Part shown: in pieces, positions 1-8,312 of the stretch
Numbering within the stretch: the stretch's first letter is position 1
How the letters are laid out: every line of letters starts with the position of its first letter
Assembly: GCA_963846505.1 (NCBI GenBank)
Contig: CAWJWD010000004.1
Span: forward strand, 620,001 to 684,000
DNA length: 64,000 nucleotides
Origin: JACVRW01 sp963846505
GTDB lineage: Bacteria > Actinomycetota > Thermoleophilia > Solirubrobacterales > Thermoleophilaceae
Reading direction: 5' to 3'
The notes under the pieces: generated by a model
What the model was told of the DNA's origin: nothing
Seen by the model: the letters and a program-made list of their open reading frames with translations, nothing else
The model's database searches: none
Translations under genes and position numbers: made by a program

Positions 1-9
1 GTCGATCAC
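1..9 (-). CDS. murF: MurF, first three codons only (UDP-MurNAc-tripeptide--D-Ala-D-Ala ligase)
   Basis: On the minus strand the window ends with GTG ATC GAC. This GTG overlaps the murE stop codon in a GTGA overlap, the usual form of translational coupling in this window. In nearly all bacterial dcw clusters the gene after murE is murF, so the identity is inferred from position; only three codons are visible and nothing in the protein can be tested here. Confidence 0.35.
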
Positions 10-1421
10 GGGAGCATCCTCATCCGCAGCGCTTCCCGAGCGACCGTGACGTCGTCGAACGGCTCCTTGCGACCGTCGGCGAACTCCTGCCCCTGCTCGT
101 GGCCCTTGCCGGCGATCACCACCACGTCCCCCGCCTGCGCACCCTCGATCGCCTGCCCGATCGCGCGCCGGCGGTCGACCTCGCGCTCGGCCTCGGGGCC
201 GGCCCCGGCGAGCACCTCGTCGACGATCGCCTCGGGATCCTCGCTGCGCGGGTTGTCGGAGGTCACGATCACGCGGTCGGCCAGGCGGCGGGCGGCGTCG
301 CCCATCAGCGGGCGCTTGCCGCGGTCGCGGTCCCCCCCGGCGCCGAAGACGACGGCCAGCCGGCGCTGGGCGATCCCGCGCGCGGCGCGCAGCACGTTCT
401 CGAGCGAGTCGGGCGTGTGGGCGTAGTCGACGAGCACCCCGAAGTCCTGCCCCTCGTCGACGGCCTCGAACCGTCCCGGGACGCGCTCGAAGCCGGGCAG
501 CGCGGCCTGGACGGTCGCCAGCTCCACTCCCAGCGTGCGCGCGGCGGCCACGGCGGCGAGCACGTTCTGGACGTTGAACAGGCCCGGCAGCCGCGAGGAC
601 AGCTCGACCGAGCAGTCTGGCGTCTCGCAGAGGAAGCGGGAGCCCATCACGTCGAACTCGACGTCGCGGGCGCGGTAGTCGGCCTCGCGCTCGACGGCGA
701 AGCCGACGCAGTCGCGCTCGGCCGCCAGCCGCCGGCCGTACTCGTCGTCGAGGTTGACCACGGCCGGTCCCGGCTCGTCGAACAGGCGGCGCTTGGCGAG
801 GAAGTACTCCTCCATCGTCGGGTGGAAGTCGAGGTGGTCCTGGCTGAGGTTCGTGAACACGCGACAGGCGAAGTGGACGCCGGCCGCGCGGCCGAGCTCG
901 AGCGCGTGCGAGGAGACCTCCATCGCGCAGGCGCCGTCGCCGGCATCGAGCATCGCCCGGAACGCCGCCTGGAGGTCGATCGCCTCGGGCGTGGTGCGCC
1001 GGACCTCGCTCTCGACCCCGCCTACGACCGACTTGACCGTGCCCAGCAGGCCGGTGCGGATCCCAGCCGCCTCGAGCAGGTGGCGCACGAGGAAGGCGGT
1101 CGTCGTCTTGCCGTTCGTCCCGGTGATCCCCACCATGCGCAGCTGCGCCGTGGGGTCGCCGTAGAAGCGCGCGGCGGCCGGTCCCATCGCGGCGCGCACG
1201 TCGTCGACCACCACCTCCGGCACCCCCAGCCCCAGCGGCCGCTGACAGACCAGCGCCGCCGCGCCGCGCTCGACGGCGGCGGGCGCGAAGTCATGGCCGT
1301 CGACCTCGAAGCCGGGCACGCAAAAGAAGAGGGTGCCGGGGCCGACGCTCCTGCTGTCGTAGGCGAGCGACGAGATCTCGATCTCGGCCGCCCCGGCCCC
1401 CATGAGGTCGCGGAGGGTCAC
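6..1421 (-). CDS. murE: UDP-N-acetylmuramoyl-L-alanyl-D-glutamate--2,6-diaminopimelate ligase MurE
   Basis: Cytoplasmic Mur ligase that adds the third stem-peptide amino acid to UDP-MurNAc-dipeptide with ATP. The protein has 471 residues, the usual family length. The N-terminal UDP-binding domain is followed by the ATP loop GITGTNGKTTT at about residues 98-108, the central-domain segment with NLSQDHLDFH, and the C-terminal ligand motif DNPRSEDP near residue 389. DNPR is the established signature for meso-diaminopimelate specificity, so mDAP-type peptidoglycan is predicted. I chose the GTG at 1421 (V-T-L-R-D-L) because homology begins there; reading further upstream gives Arg/Ser-rich non-homologous sequence that would overlap the divergent gene. 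In most dcw clusters ftsI directly precedes murE; here two opposite-strand genes lie between them. Confidence 0.95.
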   Translation of the reverse strand: MTLRDLMGAGAAEIEISSLAYDSRSVGPGTLFFCVPGFEVDGHDFAPAAVERGAAALVCQRPLGLGVPEVVVDDVRAAMGPAAARFYGDPTAQLRMVGITGTNGKTTTAFLVRHLLEAAGIRTGLLGTVKSVVGGVESEVRRTTPEAIDLQAAFRAMLDAGDGACAMEVSSHALELGRAAGVHFACRVFTNLSQDHLDFHPTMEEYFLAKRRLFDEPGPAVVNLDDEYGRRLAAERDCVGFAVEREADYRARDVEFDVMGSRFLCETPDCSVELSSRLPGLFNVQNVLAAVAAARTLGVELATVQAALPGFERVPGRFEAVDEGQDFGVLVDYAHTPDSLENVLRAARGIAQRRLAVVFGAGGDRDRGKRPLMGDAARRLADRVIVTSDNPRSEDPEAIVDEVLAGAGPEAEREVDRRRAIGQAIEGAQAGDVVVIAGKGHEQGQEFADGRKEPFDDVTVAREALRMRMLP

Positions 1422-1462
1422 GGTGGCTGGCGAGAATAGCCCCTGGCCAGGCCGTTCAAGGC

Positions 1463-1489
1463 TCAGATTTCCCCGTCCACGGCCGATAA
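1463..1489 (+). promoter_or_regulatory. Candidate sigma-28 (FliA/WhiG-type) promoter
   Basis: The octamer GCCGATAA at 1482-1489 is a perfect match to the sigma-28 -10 consensus. TCAG at 1463-1466 sits exactly 15 nt upstream, where TAAA is expected, so the -35 match is poor. The start codon of the next gene is at 1498, so a transcript initiated here would be nearly leaderless. Promoter calls on short motifs in GC-rich DNA are weak; the exact spacing and position are what make this one worth recording. Confidence 0.4.
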
Positions 1490-1497
1490 CGGGCGTG

Positions 1498-2445
1498 ATG
1501 GGGGCAACCGCAATCCCAGCGCTGGCACGCCTGACCGAGCGTCGCTTCCAGAGCTTCTCCGAGGCCGCCGACGCCGTGCTCGACCTGCTCGAGCACGAGC
1601 TGCCGGCCGACACGATCCTGATCGGCCAGCTCGACTGGGGCGAGGGTCTGCTGCGCATCCTCGACGCGCGCGGCCGCACGCAGGGCGTCCAGCCCGGCTC
1701 GGCCCTGCCGCTCACCGGCCACGAGCACGGCGACCACGGCGGCGGCCTGATCGACCCCACCGCGCTGACCGCGATCGACGTGCGCAGCTACCTGGCGATC
1801 CCCTTCGAGACCCACGACGGCGGCGGCGCGATCACCCTCTGCGCGCTCGGCACCGACGTCGACCGCTTCACCACCACCGACCTCGACGTGCTCAGCATCG
1901 CCGGGCGCATGCTCACCTACGAGTGGGAGACCGTGCGCTGGCGCGCCGAGCTGCGGCGGATGTCCGAGCAGCTGCGCGACCCGGAGTCGACCGACCCGGT
2001 CACCGGCCTGCCGGACGCCACCCGCTTCTCGCACGCGCTCGACCGCGAGTGGACCCTCGCCCAGCGTGGCGTCGTCGAGTCGTACGTCGTCACCTGCCGG
2101 GCCACCAACCTCGACGAGGTGATCGCCAGCCACGGCGAGGCGATGGCGCGGCTGCTGCTCAAGGACATGGCCGACGTGCTCGGCGCCGCGATCCGCCGCA
2201 CCGACCACATCGGGCGCAGCGCCAGCGACGAGATCGCCTCGGTGCTCGTGGGCTGCAAGGGCAAGGCCGGCGCCGACGCCTTCTTCGCCCGCTTCCAGGA
2301 CTCCTTCGCGCACGTCACCAGCAGCCGGCCGACGACGTTGACCGTCACCTACGGCGTGCGCAACCTCGGCGACGCCGACTCGGGCGAAGACGCGCTCGCC
2401 GCGGCCCGCGCGGACACCTACGTCGCGTCGCAGGAGTCGGTATGA
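1498..2445 (+). CDS. GAF domain protein with a degenerate GGDEF domain
   Basis: A 315-residue cytoplasmic protein with a GAF-like sensor half (about residues 15-165) and a GGDEF-family half that opens with the typical DPVTGLPDATRF. The active-site loop reads SASDE where GGDEF is required, and the product-inhibition motif is not evident, so diguanylate cyclase activity is not expected. The domain may bind nucleotide or act as a partner module. The ATG at 1498 was chosen because homology starts just after it and a candidate promoter lies directly upstream. Its TGA overlaps the ATG of the next gene (ATGA), so the two are probably co-translated. The next gene carries an MshEN domain, a fold known to bind c-di-GMP in some proteins, which suggests the two share a cyclic-dinucleotide theme. 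Confidence 0.75.
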   Translation: MGATAIPALARLTERRFQSFSEAADAVLDLLEHELPADTILIGQLDWGEGLLRILDARGRTQGVQPGSALPLTGHEHGDHGGGLIDPTALTAIDVRSYLAIPFETHDGGGAITLCALGTDVDRFTTTDLDVLSIAGRMLTYEWETVRWRAELRRMSEQLRDPESTDPVTGLPDATRFSHALDREWTLAQRGVVESYVVTCRATNLDEVIASHGEAMARLLLKDMADVLGAAIRRTDHIGRSASDEIASVLVGCKGKAGADAFFARFQDSFAHVTSSRPTTLTVTYGVRNLGDADSGEDALAAARADTYVASQESV

Positions 2446-5400
2446 GCGCACCCCAGACCGCGCTGCCCGGACTGACGCCGCCGTCGTCGCCCGCCGGACG
2501 GCCGGAGTTCCTCAGCGACGTCGTCATCGACCTCGGCTTCGCCAGTCGCGAGACCGTCGACGACGCCGTGCGCCAGGCGCGAACCGGCACCACGGTCGCG
2601 AGCGTGCTGGTCGAGTCGGGCGCGGTGACCGAGGACGAGATGGCGCGCGCGACCGCCGAGCGCCACGGCCTCGACCACGTCGACCTCGCCGTCTACCCGG
2701 TAGACACTGCCGCGGCCGGGCTGATCAAGCCGTCGGCCGCCAAGCGCTACATGGCCGTGCCGGTCGGCTTCGAGCCGGACGGCTCGCTGATCGTCGCCGT
2801 CTCGGACCCGGCCGACGCGCTCGGCCTCAACGACATCGCCGTGATGACCAAGCTCGACGTGACCGCGGCGGTGGCGCCGCGCAGCGCGATCGAGGCGCTC
2901 GTGCTGAAGCTCGAGGACGCCGCCGCGCCGGAGGTCGCGTCCAGCGAGGGCAAGCGCAAGATCAAGGCCAACGGCCGTGCGGAGACGGTCGCCGTCGACC
3001 CCGTCGCCGACACGACCTCCGACGCCGGTGCAGCCGCCGCGCCGGCCACCGCTCCCGAGCTGGCCGACGCCGCTCCCGCAGCGACCGCCTCCGTCCCCGT
3101 CGAGAAGCCGACGCTGCCGCCGCGCGCGATCTTCTGGCAGGCGGACGACAGCGTCGGCGGCACCATCAGCGCCCGGCCCCCGCAGCCGGCACCCGTGCCG
3201 GCGCCACCCGTCGTCGACGGCGAGCAGGCGGTCGTCGACTCCCTCCGCCAGCAGCTCGACCGGGCGCGCGAGGAGCGCACCGCCGCCCAGCTGGAGACCG
3301 GGCGCCTGCAGACCGAGCTGAACGAGCTGCGCCAGCAGGTGGCCGCCGCCGGCAGCGCGACCGAGGAGCTGACCCGCTCCAAGGTCGAGATCGAGCGCCT
3401 GACCGCCGCCTCCGCCAACGCCGGCGACGCCCGGGCCGACCTCGAGCGACTGCGCAGCGAGCTGGAGCGCCTCCAAGCCGAACAGGCCACCGAGACCGCT
3501 GCCGATCCGGCCGAGACCGAACGCCTGCGCGGCGAGGTCGAGCAGCTGCGAGCCACGCTGGAGCGCCTGCGGCCCGAGCTCGAAGCCGGCCAGGAGGCCC
3601 GCGGCGAGGTCGAGCGGCTGAAGGGCGAGCTGTCCGAGCTGCGCTCGGAGCAGGGCACGGCCGAGAGCGGCGCCCGCGAGGAGATCGAACGCCTCCGAAG
3701 CGAGCTGGCCCAGACCCAGGCGGAGCAGGCAACGGCCGGCACCGACGCTCGAGCCGAGATCGAACGGCTCCAAGCGGAGCTCACCCAGACCCGCTCCGAG
3801 CGTGGCACGACCGAGACCGCTGCCCGAGCCGAGACCGAACGGCTTCAGGCGGAGCTCACCCAGCTTCGCACCGAGCACGCGACCGCAGGCACCGACGCCC
3901 GAGCCGAAGTCGAACGACTCCAAACCGAGCTCACCCAGCTTCGCGCAGAGCACGCAACGGCAGGCACCGACGCCCGAGCCGAGACCGAACGACTCCAAAC
4001 CGAGCTCACCCAGCTTCGCACCGAGCACGCGACCGCAGGCACCGACGCCCGGGTCGAAATCGAACGACTCCAGGCAGAGCTCACCCAGCTTCGCACCGAG
4101 CGGAGCGTCGCCGCCGGCGACGCCCGAGCCGAAGTCGAACGGCTGCAGGCGGAGCTCGTCGAGCTACGCCGCCAGCAGAACGCGGGCGCGGACGCCCAGG
4201 CCGAAGTCGAACGACTGCGCGGCGAGCTCGACGAGGCAAGGCGCGAGTACGCCGCCGCGGCCGAGGCGCAGGACGAGGTCACCCAGCTCAAGGGGACGCT
4301 GGAACGGCTGCGGCCAGAACTCGATGCGGGCCAGGAGGCACGAGCGGAGCTGGACCGGCTCCATCCCGAGCTGGAGGAGCTTCGGTCCCAGGCGGCCAGC
4401 GCCGGCGACGTCGAAGCACTGCGCGCCCAGCTCGAGACCGAGCAGTCCAGCCTCGCCCAGCTGCGCGCCGAGGCCGAGGGCCTGCGCGGCGAGCTCGACG
4501 AGCTGCGTCCGAAGCTCACCGCCGCCGATCGAGCCCAGAGCGAGCTGGAGCAGCTGCGCACCGAGCTCGAACGGACCCAGACCGAGCTGACCGACGGCGC
4601 TGCCGCCGCGAAGGACGACGTCGACCGCCTCAATGCGGAGATCGAGCGGCTCCAAGCCGAGGCGACCGCCGGCGCCACCGCACGGGATGAGCTCGAGCGG
4701 CTCGGCACCGAGACCGAACGGCTCCAGGGCGAGCTCGCGGACAAGACGACGGTCGCAGACGAACTTCGCACGGAGCTCGAAGAGGCGCGCGCCGAGCTGG
4801 CCGCTGGCGTCGCCGCCAAGGAAGAGGTCGAACGGCTCGAGACCAAGCTCGAAGACCTCCAGCCCGAGCTGACGGCCGGTACCGCCGCCAAGGCAGAGGT
4901 CGAACGACTCGAGACCAAGCTCGAAGACCTCCAAACCGAACTCGCCGCGGGCGCCGCCGCGCAGGAGGAGGCCGAGCGGCTGCGCACGGAGGCCCAGCGG
5001 CTGCGCACGGAGGTCGAGCGGCTGAGCGCGGACGGCGAGCGCGCGGGTGAGGATGCGCAGCGGCTGCGCACGGAACTGGACGAGCTGCGACCGGAGTTGG
5101 AGAGCGGAGCCGAGGCCAAGGCCGAGGTCGAGCGACTGCAGGCAGAGCTGGACACGGCACGGACCGCGGCCGACGAGCGCGGCACGGAGATCGACGAACT
5201 GCGGACGAAGCTGGAGACGCTGGAGCCGGAGCTCGCCGACGGCGCGCAGGCCAAGGACGAGGCACGGCGACTGGCCGGCGAGGTCGAGGAGTTGCGGGCT
5301 CGCATCGGCGCGTTGCAGCCGCAACTCGACGCCGCCGTCGACGCACGGGCCGAGGCCGACGAGCTGCGGGCCCAAGTCGAGGAGCTGCAGCCGCAGCTTG

Positions 5401-6638
5401 CCGCCGCGAAGGACGCACGCGAGCAGGTCGAGCGGCTGCAGAGCGAACTCGAGACGGCCGAGCAGGCTCGGGACGAGGTGGAGCGGCTGAGCGCCGAGCT
5501 GGAGCAGTTGCGACCGGAGCTCGAGGCCGGCGCGAAGGCGAAGGCGAAGTTGGACAAGCAGCGGATCAAGAACGAGCGCCTCGAGGCCGAGCTCGAGCAG
5601 GCCGGCAAGGCGCAGGAGCAGCTGGACGAGTTGCTGCCCGAGCTGGAGCGGCTGCGCGTCGTCGAGGAGGACGAGGCGACGCTGCGCGAGCGAGTCGAGC
5701 GTCTCGAGGGCGAGCTGAGCGCGAGCGCCGATCAGCTGAACCGCGTACGCGACGAGCTCAAGCACGCCGAGACGCGACTGGAGCAGCTCGACGAGGCCGT
5801 CGAGACGGCCAAGGAGAGCCGCTCGGAGGCCAAGCGAGCGCTCGCGGAGCTGGACGCCGCCCGCGAGCGGCTGGGCGACGCCGAGGCGCTGCTGGCACGC
5901 GCTCGCGGCGAGGCCGATGCCCGTGGGGCCGAGCTGGACGCCGCCCGGGCGCGGATCTCGAGCGCCGAGCGTGCCACCGAGGACGCGCAGCGCGCGACCG
6001 CCGAGTCGCTGCAGGAGACCGAGGACGTCAGGCGCGAACTGGCCGACGCCGTGGCGCGAGCTGCCGAGCAGGCCGCTCAGCTCGAACAGCGCGCCGAGCA
6101 GGCCGACGAGCAGGCGGCGGAGGCCGAGCGTCGGGCCGAGGCCGCCCGCGCGGATGCCGAGCAGGCCAGCAGCACGGCCGCGACCTCCGCCGAGGAGGCC
6201 GACGCGGCGACGCTACGCGCGGACGCCTCCGAGCGCGCCCTCGGCGAGGCCGAGCGCACGCTCGCCGACCTGCGCGCCGCCGCCGAGGACGCCGGGCGTC
6301 GGCTGCGCGAGCTCGAGGACGCGGACCGGCGCGCCGAGCACGCACGTGCGGCCTACGCCGAGCTGCGCGACGAGACCGACCGGCAGCGCGACCAGCACAG
6401 CCGCATCGAACGCGACCTGCGCACGCGCATCGCCAGCGAGGAGCGTCGCCGGCGCGTGCTCGAGGAGCGGCTGTCCGAGGTCGAGGAGTCCGTCTTCACC
6501 GCCGAGCGCGCCTTCGACGAGCTCGCGCTCGCCCACCGCAGCATGCGCGGCTCGCTGCGCGCACTGGTCGAGCCGGAGGTCGTCGAGCCCGACGCCGCCG
6601 ACGACGCCGAGCAGCCACGCGACGCCGACGACGCCTGA
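2442..6638 (+). CDS. Giant coiled-coil protein with N-terminal MshEN (T2SSE_N-like) domain
   Basis: A 1398-residue protein. Residues ~20-155 resemble the MshEN/GspE N-terminal domain found on type II secretion and pilus ATPases, with two helical-hairpin motifs (SDVVIDLGFASRETVDDAV and TVASVLVESGAVTEDEMAR), but no ATPase domain follows. After a Pro/Ala-rich linker (~175-260) almost the whole remainder, ~260-1370, is Glu/Arg/Leu/Ala coiled coil built on a 24-25-residue period, ending in an acidic tail. The conserved Arg and first Gly of the c-di-GMP-binding MshEN motif are replaced, so ligand binding is uncertain. No signal peptide or membrane span is seen. By architecture it could be a polar or cytoskeletal scaffold comparable to actinobacterial Scy/FilP proteins, but no homology to them is claimed. 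It converges on ftsI with only 33 bp between stop codons. Confidence 0.8.
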   Translation: MSAPQTALPGLTPPSSPAGRPEFLSDVVIDLGFASRETVDDAVRQARTGTTVASVLVESGAVTEDEMARATAERHGLDHVDLAVYPVDTAAAGLIKPSAAKRYMAVPVGFEPDGSLIVAVSDPADALGLNDIAVMTKLDVTAAVAPRSAIEALVLKLEDAAAPEVASSEGKRKIKANGRAETVAVDPVADTTSDAGAAAAPATAPELADAAPAATASVPVEKPTLPPRAIFWQADDSVGGTISARPPQPAPVPAPPVVDGEQAVVDSLRQQLDRAREERTAAQLETGRLQTELNELRQQVAAAGSATEELTRSKVEIERLTAASANAGDARADLERLRSELERLQAEQATETAADPAETERLRGEVEQLRATLERLRPELEAGQEARGEVERLKGELSELRSEQGTAESGAREEIERLRSELAQTQAEQATAGTDARAEIERLQAELTQTRSERGTTETAARAETERLQAELTQLRTEHATAGTDARAEVERLQTELTQLRAEHATAGTDARAETERLQTELTQLRTEHATAGTDARVEIERLQAELTQLRTERSVAAGDARAEVERLQAELVELRRQQNAGADAQAEVERLRGELDEARREYAAAAEAQDEVTQLKGTLERLRPELDAGQEARAELDRLHPELEELRSQAASAGDVEALRAQLETEQSSLAQLRAEAEGLRGELDELRPKLTAADRAQSELEQLRTELERTQTELTDGAAAAKDDVDRLNAEIERLQAEATAGATARDELERLGTETERLQGELADKTTVADELRTELEEARAELAAGVAAKEEVERLETKLEDLQPELTAGTAAKAEVERLETKLEDLQTELAAGAAAQEEAERLRTEAQRLRTEVERLSADGERAGEDAQRLRTELDELRPELESGAEAKAEVERLQAELDTARTAADERGTEIDELRTKLETLEPELADGAQAKDEARRLAGEVEELRARIGALQPQLDAAVDARAEADELRAQVEELQPQLAAAKDAREQVERLQSELETAEQARDEVERLSAELEQLRPELEAGAKAKAKLDKQRIKNERLEAELEQAGKAQEQLDELLPELERLRVVEEDEATLRERVERLEGELSASADQLNRVRDELKHAETRLEQLDEAVETAKESRSEAKRALAELDAARERLGDAEALLARARGEADARGAELDAARARISSAERATEDAQRATAESLQETEDVRRELADAVARAAEQAAQLEQRAEQADEQAAEAERRAEAARADAEQASSTAATSAEEADAATLRADASERALGEAERTLADLRAAAEDAGRRLRELEDADRRAEHARAAYAELRDETDRQRDQHSRIERDLRTRIASEERRRRVLEERLSEVEESVFTAERAFDELALAHRSMRGSLRALVEPEVVEPDAADDAEQPRDADDA
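3729..4178 (+). repeat. Six tandem 75-bp repeats inside the coiled-coil gene
   Basis: Units start at 3729, 3804, 3879, 3954, 4029 and 4104, exactly 75 bp apart. They encode variations of ATAGTDARAEVERLQ followed by TELTQLRTEH, 25 residues per unit. Units 3-5 are nearly identical at DNA level, including synonymous positions, which points to recent duplication; unit 6 is divergent. Twenty-five residues is not a whole number of heptads, but 7+7+11 would fit a coiled coil with hendecad stretches. Confidence 0.9.
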
Positions 6639-6671
6639 GCGCGGCGCAGGAACGAGCGCTCTGCGCGCCGT

Positions 6672-8309
6672 TCAGCGTGGCGGGATCTTCAGGTACGGCA
6701 GCGCGAACTCCATGATGCGCTCGAACGCGGGCGCCGCCACGGTGCCGCCGTAGATGTCGCCCTGCGGCTCGTCGACCATCACCGAGACCAGCAGGCGCGG
6801 GTCCTTCGCCGGCGCGAAGCCGATGAACGAGGCCACGAACTTCGTCTTCGAGTAGCCGTTCTTGTCGGCCTTCTCCGCCGTGCCGGTCTTGCCCGCCAGC
6901 GTGTAGCCGTCGACCGACGCCTCCTGCGCGGTACCGCCCGCGGCGAGCACGCCCTCGAGCATCTTCGCCACCTCGTGCGCGGTGCGCGCGCTGACGACAC
7001 GGCGCCCCGGCTTGCGGTCACCTTGAATCAGATATGGCTCTCGGAGGACGCCATTGTTCGCAACTGCCGTGTACGCGGTGGCCATCTGCATCGGCGTGAC
7101 GGCGATGCCCTGGCCAATCGGCATGTTGCCCATCGACGAGCCGGAGTAGTTCTCGGGGCGCAGCACGATGCCCTGCTGCTCGCCCGGCAGCTCGATGCCG
7201 GTCGGGCGTCCGAAGCCGAAGCGCCGCACCCAGCGGTCGAAGCGCTTGGCGCCCAGCTCGAGGCCGATCTTCACCGAGCCGACGTTCGAGGACTGGGCGA
7301 GGATGTCGGCGGTCGTCAGCTGCACGGTCCCGCGGGCGTGCGACTCCTCGATCACCCGGTCGGCGACCTGGATCGTCGGCGGCAGCGTGAACGGCGTGTC
7401 GGGGGTGATCAGCTTGTTCTCCAGCGCCCCCGAGACGGTCATCGCCTTGAAGGTCGAACCGGGCTCGTAGATCGACTGGATCGCGCGGTTCTGCGACGCG
7501 CTCGGCGGCGCCTCGGCGGCGTCGTTGGCGTCCACGCGCGGCCAGTTGGCGAGCGCCAACACGGCGCCCGTACGCGGATCCATCACGATCGCGCTGGCGC
7601 CGCGCGGCATGTAGGTGGCACCGACCTCGGCCAGCACCGCCTCGGTGCGTTCCTGGATCGCGGCGTCGAGCGTCAGCTGCAGGTCCTCGCCGGCCTCGGC
7701 GGGCTTGGTCTCGACGAGGCTGACGGTCTCTCCCAGCGCGTCCTTGACCACCCGACGGTGGCCGTCGCTGCCGCCGAGCTCCTCGTCACGCGAGTACTCG
7801 AGCCCGGACAGGCCGGTGTTCTCGTCGCCGACCAGGCCGAGCACCTGCGACGCGAGTGCGCCCTGGGGATAGCTGCGCTTGGGCTCGGTAGTGGTGCCGA
7901 TGCCCTCGATGCCGAGCTTCGCGACGCGGTGGCCGTTGGTCGAGTCGAGCTTGCGCTGGAGGAAGGCGAAGCCCTTCTCGCGGTCGGAGAGGATCTTCAA
8001 CAGCTCGTCCTCGGGGACGTCGAGCAGGGGCGCCAGCTTGGCGGCCACCACGGCCGGCTGGTCGATCAGGAACGGGTTGGCGAAGACGGTGGTGGCGTCC
8101 TCGGAGACGGCGAGCTCGAGGCCGTGGCGATCGGTGATCGTGCCGCGTCGCGCGGGTACGATGATGTCCTCTTCCTGCTGGGTCACCGCGCGCTCCTTGA
8201 GCGCGCCGGCCTTGACCGTGCCGAGCCAGGTGGCGCGTACCACCACGAGGCCGAGCAGGACCAGGAAGAGGGCGAAGAGCAGCCCGATCCGCCGCTCGAC
8301 CAGACGCAC
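6672..8309 (-). CDS. ftsI: Peptidoglycan D,D-transpeptidase FtsI (penicillin-binding protein 3)
   Basis: Septal class B transpeptidase, 545 residues. A single N-terminal membrane segment (residues ~8-30) is followed by the pedestal domain (RRGTITDRHG near 55-63) and the penicillin-binding domain. The active-site motifs are complete: S285-T-F-K288, S340-S-N342 and K474-T-G476. The C-terminus has no PASTA repeats. The start is GTG at 8309, 4 bp after the ftsL stop. It forms an operon with mraZ, rsmH and ftsL. Downstream, the reading direction changes: the coiled-coil gene ends 33 bp away on the other strand, so this operon ends here instead of continuing into murE. Confidence 0.95.
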   Translation of the reverse strand: MRLVERRIGLLFALFLVLLGLVVVRATWLGTVKAGALKERAVTQQEEDIIVPARRGTITDRHGLELAVSEDATTVFANPFLIDQPAVVAAKLAPLLDVPEDELLKILSDREKGFAFLQRKLDSTNGHRVAKLGIEGIGTTTEPKRSYPQGALASQVLGLVGDENTGLSGLEYSRDEELGGSDGHRRVVKDALGETVSLVETKPAEAGEDLQLTLDAAIQERTEAVLAEVGATYMPRGASAIVMDPRTGAVLALANWPRVDANDAAEAPPSASQNRAIQSIYEPGSTFKAMTVSGALENKLITPDTPFTLPPTIQVADRVIEESHARGTVQLTTADILAQSSNVGSVKIGLELGAKRFDRWVRRFGFGRPTGIELPGEQQGIVLRPENYSGSSMGNMPIGQGIAVTPMQMATAYTAVANNGVLREPYLIQGDRKPGRRVVSARTAHEVAKMLEGVLAAGGTAQEASVDGYTLAGKTGTAEKADKNGYSKTKFVASFIGFAPAKDPRLLVSVMVDEPQGDIYGGTVAAPAFERIMEFALPYLKIPPR

Positions 8310-8312
8310 CGG

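Noticed and set aside
99..1439. 446-codon frame antisense to murE
   Set aside because: Shadow of murE; composition is not protein-like and no domain is recognisable.
3250..5700. CRISPR-like or satellite repeat array
   Set aside because: The repeats are in frame, encode coiled-coil residues and have no spacers.
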